Origin: Beroe forskalii
Lineage: Eukaryota > Ctenophora > Nuda > Beroida > Beroidae
Direction of reading: 5' to 3'
DNA: 64,000 nucleotides
Assembly: GCA_011033025.1 (NCBI GenBank)
Contig: WFMF01000417.1
Location: forward strand, 95,834 to 159,833
Under the pieces are notes generated by a model that saw only the letters and a list, made by a program, of their open reading frames with translations, made no database searches and was not told the DNA's origin. Positions 40,501-52,500 of this stretch are shown one piece after another. How positions within the stretch are numbered: position 1 is the first letter of the stretch; each line of letters begins with the position of its first letter. Made by a program: the position numbers and the translations under genes.

Positions 40501-43500
40501 TCAAAAGCCATTTGAAGTGTTTGAAGAACAACCTTTCTATTGTTCTGATGTGACTGGGACCTGGGTATCTTATCTGGCAATGCCTCTAAAATTCAATTTT
40601 CTCGCAGGCAATCCGAAGAACGATTGACAAGAAGACAGTGGACGTGTACCAAATGTTCAACGAAGAACTGAACCTAGTCAAGAAGGAGTTCAACACCAAG
40701 ACACCCAATCTGACGCCCACTCAACCCAAGTTCGCTGGTGCTGCGGCCTGGGCCCGTGCCCTCAAACGTCGCATAGACCGACCTATGGATGTGATCAACA
40801 AGGCGTACTACCTGCCTAAGATAGGAGCTGGTGAGGAGATCAGGAACCAGTACCTGCAACTTAGTCAGGCTCTAGAGGAGTTTGTGGGCAAGACCTTCCA
40901 AGAGTGGGCACTCAGCATTGACAAGGTAGGTTCAGGAAGACATTCATATAGATTTAGTAAAGTTGGGAGATGAAGCAAAACCGCTTTAGACTCTTCTTTC
41001 ATTTTAATCCCAAGACCTGAAGAAACCACTCTGCCCCAAGACCTTCAGTATTACCTTGATTACTAACGCTTACACCCAAGTTTTACGCACAGGATTTGGG
41101 ACATCTCCTGGACGCTCCCCTTATGGCAAGATGCCATGACAAGAACACGATGCTGGATGTCAACTTTGACAGGTTGGTTTGATACTTTGAAATTGGAAGA
41201 AGTAGGTATATTTTCCGTCAACTTGCATCGATTTTTCTGCAAATAATTTGCTGATATAGCATGGATTATGAAAATTAGTCAAGCAAGTTTCTAATAGCAA
41301 CGTGTATTCTATGCACATAACTTGCAAAATTCTAAAAACATCAACTATTTGTGCTTGTCGAAAAGCAGTCTATTCATAGCTAAGCATTATTGCTCAACTT
41401 TTGTAGAAAACAAAGTACATATAACAAGACATTACTTATTTTTTGGGTATCAACAACCCCTGAAATTCATAGAATACATTTCAATTTTGCACAAACCATT
41501 CCCACTCTTGACCCTCCCCTTTCTCCCCAGGACTCTCCTCAAGCTATTCCGGGAGATCTACTACTGGGAACGTCTCAAGTTTGAGATCCCCCACTACGCT
41601 GCTGAGGTGTATGCCAAGGAGGAAGACCTCAGAACGCTCAGAGAGAATGTCCTGTTGGTGGTCAGGGACTACAATAGGATCATAGCTGCTCTGAATACGG
41701 AGGAGAGGGGACTCTTCAAGGTAAACACAAGGAAATTTTCTATCTGTTAATCGTTAAATAAATCTTCGAATTATTGGTGATAATAAAAGTTTTGAATCCA
41801 TCTTCCATTTGCTGCGCACTGAACCATTGAAGATAAATCAGCATAAAAGATGGCAACTCATAAAATTAATCAATCCATCGCAGGAGAGGATTAAGTTCCT
41901 GGACAAGAAGATTCACCCTGGCTTGACTAAGCTGAGCTGGTCCAGCAAGGGACCCACCACAGACTATTTCATGACTGAGTGCAGAGGTCATGCTAGCAAG
42001 GTGAGGATAGGAAAATGCTGTTCATTTTCTGTGTTATATGCTTTGTTGTCTGCGACAGCGTAGTACGCACTGCCAATTTGAAGTATTAATACTAATTTTG
42101 TGTCATCCAATTTTCGTTTCAACCAGCGTATGTAACCAAATTTCTCAACTCAGGTGCAATCGATTGTTGACAGCTACAAACATGCTAACCGATCTATCCA
42201 AGCGTTGTGTAAGAAGATCAGCGAGTCTCTACTCGTCAGTATTGACAGCAAACGGATCTACGAAAACAATGAGGTAAGATATCTTGTTAATTTGGAAATT
42301 GTGATATTCATGTGTAAAGTCACTGTATTGGTATACCCCATCTTCCCCAACTCCGTTCCCTAATCCCTAACCATACGCATTTATATTTATTATTCATGGA
42401 CACAATGCGTCAACTATAATCCTTTTCTTCAATCTTAGCTCCCCCTCCTTTCTCAGTTCTAAATTCTAAACTTCAATCTCTTCAAATTCAGTTCGAAGTT
42501 GAGCAACAGAAGCACCGCACCACCATGCAAAGTAAGCTAGTACAGCTGCACGAGGAGATCATTACTATCATGAGGAGTACCTACGAGGTCTTCAAGAACG
42601 ACGGAACTGACGTGAGTTGCTTGGCATATTGTTGTATTGACATTCAGTTAACATTCATTATCCCTTTGAACAAGGAATAAGTTTTCAGAGTGTGATGTTT
42701 GTCCTTTTAAAGCACATTTTGCATATAAGGTACCTACGAATCCCAATCATAGGAATTAACCTTGTTATCTCGTCTAACCTCCCTTGCTTGCAGGTGCAAC
42801 TGCACTGGTACCGGTACACGGAGAAGACTGATAAGATGGTGGAGGAAGCATTCCGGCTGAACATCAAGCGCTCCCTCCAGGAGCTATCCAGGGCTATTCA
42901 TGGGGATGGCAAGACAGCTCCTAACCCACTCTTCAAAGTCAAAGTGGTACTCCATGAGAAGGATAAGGTACTTGGATTAAAAAGGGAATTGTGGATGAAA
43001 TGTGAAAATATGATTTGACAGGAAAACATGTGATTTGTGACATTTGAGATTGACGATCGTGCGTCTTCTTTCTCGAAGATCTTTGAAGATCTTTGAAGCT
43101 TGTTTCCTTCACGAAACTGGATATGTACTAAACAAAACGCTCATTCTTCAGGTGGATTTCTCCCCGACTACCAACAAACTGGCTGACATAATGAACGTGT
43201 GTGCCAAGGACTTGACTCTGTGTATCTCTGTTATCCCACGTCTCCCTGAGATACTGTCCAAGAGGAGAGGACACAAAGATATGATGGTGAGTGGGCTAAT
43301 TCCAGTGGGGTTTAAAAATTTGTTTGGTTGAGTAGGTTTGTTAGACTGGAGTGGTACGATTGAAAAGAATTCCAGTTCATGGATTGAGATTCTATTTAGA
43401 TAGGAGGTTTAGACTCATATAACATTCATCATTCGTTTGAAAAATATTAGTTTTCAAGTAGAATTAACCAAGCACGGCTTCAGCGAATGTTTAACATGGA

Positions 43501-46500
43501 AAGCAAGCAGAAAGTAAGTAGTGTTTGGTTGTGACCGTGACAGTGGTTATTATACGTCTACACTGTACAGCTGTGCTCAGTGCCAAATGTACTGTCAATT
43601 ATCTAGTCAATAATATATCAAGTGAATTAATCTGCTATTCTTATTCTTATAGCGATACATGGATCCTGCTAATGTACGTACCTTCCTAATCTATTGAAAG
43701 AAACTGATCAATTTATTAAATTGCGAATTCTATTCGCTGTTTTTTTTGCCAATATCACAAAAATAAAACAGCATCATTTACCAGCTGCCAACTACATTAA
43801 TAAAGAATTATCAAAAAGCTGAACTCAAATGAAAAACAATGATTTAGCTGAAAAAATCTATAATCCTCGAAATTTCAAATAATTATTTCGAATCAGTAAA
43901 ATTCAACGCTTTCTGATCTTTTGAAGCACATTATTTAATTCTTTTTCGCTGGATTCTTTTGCCATTACATCTAATAGATTAATAGACGCAGGAAATATTT
44001 TCTGAATTTCGCTTTATGGAACGCTTCTTTATCGTAAGGATGCACAAGAAGGTTACAATTGCAAGAATTTAGCGTCTTTAAATCTCTTCTATTTTCCATC
44101 CCTTACCACTCAAGACCCTACCTTGCTTAAATACCCCACTTATATAACCACCCATATTGTACCTCAGTTCCTCACTCCCCTCCCCTCCCAGCCAATCTAC
44201 TCCGTCATTGCTAACGACGAGGAAACGAAGAAGCTGAAAGCGCAGATCAAGCAGTGCATGGTAACTAACGCAGGACACCTGGTGAGTTATCTCCACACCT
44301 GGGACAACTGCAGAGAACTCTGGGATATCAACAAGGATGCCTTCATCAGGAGATACGAGAGGGCTAAACCGCTCATGAGCAAGTTCGATGCTGATATTTC
44401 CAGGTGGGTACTTGAAACCAGTTTCAATTGTAATGACGAGTGTGATTTTCACTATTTGTTGTCCTTGAACTTTTTTAACTTTTTAAACTAACTTCACAAG
44501 CATTGGCATGATGGAGACTTGAATAATCAATTTTAATCATTTCCAGGTATTCTGAAGTCGCCAACAACATCCAGAAGGAAGAAACTGTACAAACGATCCA
44601 ATTCGTGCTCCTTGACTGTCAACCACTCAAATTTGCTCTTCTGCAGGTTTTGATCCAATCTTTCTATTTGACACCATGATTTTGAGCTCCATCATTACCA
44701 AACTTTCTTCTCTTCTTTGATCATACTCAAATCTTACTCCTTAAATCCCCTCTTTCAGCACTGTAACGAGTGGCAGAACAAGTTCACCACTCTACTTAGT
44801 GAGATGGCAACCAACAAGCTCAACGATCTCGTCTTCTTCCTCAACGACAACTGCGAGAAGTAAGTTTCCACTGATAAATGATATAATCCAGCAACTGTGT
44901 TGACTTAGCTAAGTGCTGATTGAATGAATTTATTCCGGGCAAATTTCCTCACCGTAAATTTGTGTCCAGCAACAGAAGATGATATGTTCACATTAGGGTT
45001 TCCATTATCTACTTGGAATCTTTTATCTAGATAAATAGATAATTTTTTTGCAATTATCTAGATTATCTAGATAATCTAGATAATTTTTGAATCCGGAATT
45101 TATACATATTTGACATAACTTTCAACGTAAGAAACGCACAACTTTTGCAGTGGAGTATCATCCCATAACCAGCTCTTGGTTATTCACATTGTTGTTAATT
45201 GAAATTTATGATATCAATGACCACCAAAAGATCATTTGATATCGAATGAAGTTCAGGTGTTCAGGACATATGTTGTTTCATTTGATTATGTTGAAATATG
45301 TAATCATCCATAGAAAAGTAGCCTCAAGTTCCTCATCTACCCATCAGTCGCTATAAACACTTGCATTAGCCATTATCCATCGGAAAGGAGTCAATTAATG
45401 ACGAATTAAGGTTGATTTCATGATGATGGCCTCGGACAGTCGGAGTTGCTGGAGTGAGAATTAGAGAATAAGAAAAAGGAATGAAATTCCCTAATTAACA
45501 TACCAAAGTTAATGGTTGTTCGAGTTGGATGCGTTAACAATTTAATGTTGGTTATTTAGGGGTTGATTTTAAACAAGCAATGAATTTGCCATAGCTGGAG
45601 GCTAATTTCATACATATTTTCACCTCATTTTTTGAAAAGGGCACAATGTTTTGTGACAGAATATTTATATAGTAGTGGAGGAGAATATCGAGGTATTGAA
45701 CTTTTGTTTGATGTGATAAGATCCTTTATTAAACTTTTTAACATTGCCTTCTATTATCTAGTTCTGTTATTCATTTCAGTTTGACAATGGTCAAATTATT
45801 AGTTAAACAGATTGTACTTGAAGCCGGACAGTCTTTCCATTAACCTGGAGTTCCTGAACATTGAGCAATGTTCATAGAAGTCTGAAATAAGTCCATCTAT
45901 GCATAGCCACAAGGTGTCTTACTAACTTAGATCTCCAAAACGGATGTGAAAATGAACAGAACAGAAATTTTGAATATTCAAAGTCCAATAATTATTGAAA
46001 ATTTCTAGAAAATTGGAAAATTTAGCTGAAATTTCTCGGCAAAAGGGATATGAAGTTTATCTAGATATCTAGTAGAAATTATCTAGATAAATAGACAAAG
46101 ATTTTTTGCAAATTATCTAGATAATCTTATCTAGATAATATCTAGATGGAAACCCTAGTTCACATGTAATGATCCTTCTCATTCCCTTAGACTGAGTAAG
46201 CCTCCTGAGACGTTGGAGCAGCTAGGAGACAGTCTGGCCCTCCTGGAACAGTTGAAATCAGATCAGGAAGAGATCGGAGGACGCTTCCCTCCTCTTTACG
46301 AGCAGTTCAATATCCTCCGAAAACATGAAGTGCAAGTAGACGAGAAGGTCCAAGAGAAGGTTGTATCATCTTATCATGTGAATTGGGAATATGTTGCTAT
46401 CTTTCACTGAAAGGCCCTTGATTCTTCATGTGACATACTTGGTTATAACCGGCCTGGTTTTTTCACAGTTGCACATTGTAATGAGAAAGGGATCGGGAAT

Positions 46501-49500
46501 GGGGATATCTACACTTTCCTGATTTCACAACCCCCTTTAGGTCCAAGAAAGCTGGATGACCTGGGTAACGAATGGCAGAAGTTCGCCACGTGTCTTCATG
46601 ACAGCGACATCATGCTGAAGAAACACAAAGACAAGTTCAAGGCTGGTCTCCTCCACTCTGCAGAGGAGTACAAGAAGAGTGTGGCTACGCTGGTGGATGA
46701 GTTCAATAACAAGGGACCCTTCAACAGCGAGAAGGAAACGCAAGCGGCTAGATTCAGTACTTTTAAAATCAGAAGAAAAAATAATCTTATTATCATCAAA
46801 ATTTATGAGACCAACAAAATACTTTAGCCTTGAACAATGAATCGGAAACAAACAAGAATTGCACCTGCCGCCTGCTGGTGCATTTCTTATTTATCGTGTA
46901 TTCTGCTTAGTTCAATTTCCAAGCCATTTTTAGCTAACCCCCGCATGTTTCAGGCTATTGACATTATCAACGGTATCCGAGCATCATCCGAGCAGCTGAA
47001 ACAACAAGAAGCTGTCATCAGGAGAGGACTAAATATCTTCAAGATAGATCAGGCGCCCAATAAGGACGTTGTGCAACTAGATGCTGATCTGGAGAACCTA
47101 GAAACCATCTGGAACATCAACAAGTACGGAATTTCACGATCAATCATTGAAAGCTCTCACAGTATGAAGGATGCATTGTACATCTCATTAAGCGTATCTT
47201 ATCTCCTTACCTTCCAAAATAAAAAATCCCCTCGGTTACACCATTCCAAATCCCCTCACTTTCAATCAAAATTTTTCATGTTTTCTAAGGCTCCCCTAAG
47301 TTTCAAAGATAATAGGGCCCGCTTGCTTTTCTTACAAAAGCACTAACAATTAACAAGTGCAAGGCAATTTTTGATTCAGAATCTCTACTGTCCCTTTCTA
47401 GGCGCCGCAGGCGAAATTTTTGAAGGTTTTACCTCTGAGACTTCGTATGGGATCAATTCAGTAAAATGATTTGATCACAACAGCCCGCCGCAGGCGAAAA
47501 TTTTCAAGGTTTATTGCACATGAATCTGCCTCTAAGATCAATTTGGTAATGAATAATTTGATTACAACAGCCCGCTGCAGGCCTAATTTTTTAAAGTTTC
47601 ACATTTCTGGGTGTGTCTAAGACTGAAGGTGAAAATTTTCAAGGTTTTACCTCTGAGACTTCGTATGGGATCAATTCAGTAAAATGATTTGATCACAACA
47701 GCCCGCCGCAGGCAAAATTTAAGGTTTTTGCACATGAACCTGCCTCTAACATCAATTTGGTAATGAACAATTTGTTTACAACAGCCCACTGCAGGCGAAT
47801 TTTTCTAAAGTTTCACATTTCTGGGTGTGCCTGCAGGTGAAAATTTACAAGGTTTCACACCTGAAGCTGAATTTTGAATGATGAAAGTGACAGAACACTC
47901 TCACTTCTTCCAATTCGATGGGAAAAGGCTCTTATTCAAAAGATTGCAGGGTGAGAGAACTCAGGACACCCTCACTTCTTCCAAATTGATTGGAAAAGGC
48001 CCTCGTGCAAATGATAAAAGTGAGGGCTTAAGTGAAAAAACACTCACTCTTTACAAGTTGATACTAAATGGCTCTCATTCAAATGATAAAAGTGAGGGCT
48101 CAAGTGAGGAAACAGTAAACACTCCCTCTTTACAAGTTGATACTGAAAGGCTCTCATTCAAATGATGAAAGTGAGGGCCAAAGTGAGATAACACTCACTC
48201 TTTACAAGGTTATACTAAAAGGCTCTCATTCAAATCGTAAAAGTGAGGGCCCACGTGAGAAAACACTTACTTGTTACAAGTTGATAGGAAAAGGCCCTCA
48301 TTCAAATGATAAAGTGAGGGCCAAAGTGAGACAACACTCTCACTTCATCGAAATTGATAGGAAAATGCTCTCATATCTCTTAAATTGATGGAATTGGGGC
48401 CTTCATTTTGGGCTCTTGTTCACGCACAAGTAAGTTTGACAAAATCCCCTCACTTTTGATAAAAATCCCCTCGGTTACAGTGTAACCCGTGCAACCAAAC
48501 TTTGGAAGGTAAGCTTATCTCTTACTATACTAATAATCGCAGTGAGTGGACGGAGCTATACAATGGCTGGAAGATGGGCAAGTTCAAAGACCTGATCACA
48601 GACGAGATGGACCTGGTGGCTCAGAAGATCCTGAAGAGAATTGTCAAGGTGTCTCGTGACATTAAGGTACTTAGTGAATTGAATTAGTATTAGTGAATTG
48701 AAAAACTTCCAAGACTGTTTAATTACCCGTGAAATTTTAATCCCTCTCGTGGTATTTTCTAGACATTCAGACTCACTTGTATATTGTTGTTAGCTTTTGT
48801 TAGACAGATAGAAAGGATCACATTAATACACCAATTTACTCCCACTGAATTTCATTCCGAATAATTATGGATTCAATGGGCCATACGGATTACAAAACGC
48901 AATTGAACTTTCGAGTTCTATGATTTGAAAGATGTGCCCTGAAATAAATTTATTTAGGTCGACACATTTACCACTCTCTCAACAAACCTTGCAATTATTC
49001 AGGACAAAAAGTGGGAGGTTGCTGAGAGCGTGAAAGGTCGAGTAGAGCAGTTCAAACGGACCATGCCTCTCATCCAAGATCTCAAGAACCCCGCGTTACG
49101 ACCCCGACATTGGGTCCAACTCAAGGCCGAGGTTGGCAAGGACTTCAATCACGAGGATGATGACTTTACCCTGGAACGTATCATTGACCTGGGGCTGGAT
49201 CAGTACGGTACGAGTATTGGGGAGATATCTGGAGCTGCCAGCAAGGAGTTGTCTATTGAGCAGGCTATCAAAGCTATCAGCTCTACTTGGGAGACAATGG
49301 AGCTGGATATTTCACCCTACAAGGATAGAGGTAAAGGATTCGTTGTTCATGTCAAATATTTCAAATATTTTCGCTCATTATTCGAAATAGATCGCATTCA
49401 AATATACTGAATTTCTCAAATAACTTTCATCCCGAGTCGTAGCAAGAAGGAAATAACGACACTTCAAGCTACAAAGTTCTGATCTATCACCCTAGTATCC

Positions 49501-52500
49501 TCAGGCCACCATAGACTCAAGGCTACTGACGAGCTCTTCCAAATGCTGGAGGATAACCAAGTTTCACTTGCCACCATGAAAGCTTCAAGATACGTCAAAG
49601 CCTTCGAGAATGAGGTAACTATCTCGTAACAAATTATCTAGAATTTCAAATTAGAACCGACACAGTTTTCCAAATGAATTCCACTGATAATATGAGATTG
49701 TCGACAAAACACAGTTATCATTACATTCTCGGTGAATCATACGAAGTCACGCGTTTTCTACAATCTCACGCGTCACTCGCCAATCTCGCGTTACTTTCCT
49801 CCAGGTAGACCAATGGGAGAGAACGTTATCCCGTATCCTGGAGGTGATTGAGTTGATCCTGACAGTACAGAGACAGTGGATGTATCTGGAAAATATCTTC
49901 CTGGGCGAAGATATCAGAAAACAGTTGGGGTGAGATAGGAAATGAGATAAACAGACTCTGGAGATAACCATCTAGAACCATCTAGAATTTCCTTCCTATA
50001 ATTATCTAATCACTTAATTCCTTAATTTGTATTAATTTCATTTAGTTGATTTTGTTTAAGTTTCATACACGTTTTGACTGCATGAATGATACTAGAAGTT
50101 GACAAGCTGAAGATATTAAATTGATGTGTCCAATGTAAAGACTAAAGATTGAAGTTAATCATATTTCAAATATTTTTAAATTGTGCCCTTCGGGGTTTTC
50201 AAAATATCAGATTTTAAAATATACATTTGACGTTTTCAGTTGCCCCGTGAAAGTGCAGAGTTCGATGACGTGAACACCAACTGGAAGTCCATTATGGACA
50301 GCTTATCTAAAGATAACAATGCCCTGAGAGGCACCCACCAGCCAAGTGAGTTGTGCCATTGATACGTGACTTCGTTTTTAACATCATTCCAGTTACATGT
50401 GGCTTCAAACTGACACGTGGCTTCAAAACTGACACGCTGACTAAGTACATGTAGTTCTTAGAACTTTTATAGAGGAACAAAGGAACAGCTGGTTCTGTTT
50501 ATTGATTGAACTTTAATTTATGAAAACATTTAAAATATAATAAGACTAACCGAGTAACCGGCTTATGTCATGTTTTCAAAAGACTATAAAACTTTTCACA
50601 TAACAACGAAAAATTATTAAAAGATGTTGGTGGACACAATACAAACACTTGAAAAAATACATTATAAAAATAAATTTCGTTCTTCATTATGCAGAATTAA
50701 GGATGTTCAACTTGGGCGTTTTTACAAAGTATTCGGAAATAATGTCCCCCATTTCTTCCTGTTTCTACCTGACATGATTTCCTTCTTCACTTCTTCCCTT
50801 TCAAACATGTTGGAACGTCTGAATGACATGAACAACAAACTGGAAGACATCCAGAAGTCTCTGGACATGTATCTGGAGACCAAGAGACAGATCTTCCCCC
50901 GATTCTACTTCTTATCCAACGACGATCTGCTGGAAATTCTGGGACAGGTGCTGAATCTTAGTTAAACCAATGAAACTCTTATCGATATCACAGTCGAATA
51001 AGGGTGTATTTACCTAAGCAAGTAGTATATTCTTGAGGGTGGCAATGAAGAGGCAGGTGTTTTAGCCCAACTCAAAGTTTTACCATATGAAAAGTAATAC
51101 TATTTACAAAACTTATCAAACATATTATTATATTTTGTTAATAGGAATCTCTCTATCAAGAAGCTGCCCTAAATGTCTATATCTGAGGCTCAAGATCTAT
51201 CCAGCACCTGGGTGTAATTAAACGTTAATATCAGATCTTTCGTTCATTTTCCTTTCATTCGCATTAATTTGACCCTTGATTTCAGTCTCGAAATCCTACT
51301 GCAGTTCAACCTCATCTGAAGAAATGTTTCGACAACATTGTGCAACTACAGATGGAAAAGGTTTGAAGTTTGAAAATAATTTCACATCTTTTCGGATGTT
51401 CCGTCATTATAAATTTTCACGGTTTGTACTGATCAAGATGAAATTCTTGAGCAATTCTAAGACTTATTCCTTTGGTGATTCTCTGCCAATTATTGCTGAC
51501 ATCTCTGTGTAATTTCAGATCGGTATAGACAGCAAGGGTGGGAAGATGGAGGCTGTAGCCATGTTTTCTGCTGATGGAGAGAAAGTGGACTTCAACACCC
51601 AAGTTACTCTGGAGGGGCCTGTTGAGGTGAGTGTGGATTGTTACGTCACATGTTCATGATTAATTATCATATTCTTATTCATGTTTGTCTGGGCTCTGCA
51701 GAAAATAATAACTGATTAGACCTAGTTTACAAGTTACTTATGTCAGGCATTTTACAAAATGTACAGACATTCATATTTTGTGTAAAATGACAGGAAATTC
51801 GGTCACACCGGTCCAATAATGGATAGTATAATGAATCATGCAGACCCCCCGTAAGACAGATTATATTAAATCCACAACCCTGAACCCTCCTGACCTGGAG
51901 GGTCCAGTCGAGGCGTGGCTATGTGACATCGAGGACACCATGCGTGTAACTCTCAGACAACAACTCAAACTCTGTCGTGTGGCTCTGAAGAAAGCCGGAA
52001 CTAAGCGAGACAAGTGGACGAAGGAGTGGGCTGGTCAGCTCCTCATCACCACCTCGCAAATGCAGTGGACTCAGGACTGTACTAAAGCTCTGAGCATGAT
52101 CAAGGACAGGGGAGATAAGAAGAGCTTGAAGAGCATGAAGAAGAAGCAAGTGTCGATGTTGACGAAGTTCTCGGATGCGATTAGGGGTAATCTGACGGCG
52201 ATCCAGCGAGCTAAGATTGTAGCGTTGGTTACGATTGAGGTTCACGCTAGGGATGTCATTGATAAGCTGATCAAGAGTAACTGCAATGATGTCATGGGAT
52301 TCGAGTGGCTCATGCAGCTTAGGTTCTACTGGGAGAAGGTACGTTCAAGAGAGAATCAGAATGTTATCGCTCAAATCTAAATTCTAAATAACGTATGACA
52401 TGGAGTTTAACCTAAGCCTTAACCTTATTGAGCAGCATATTTCAGAATTTCACCCTAATTTAATTAGATCTAACTCGTGCCCCGTACCCTCGTAGGAGAT

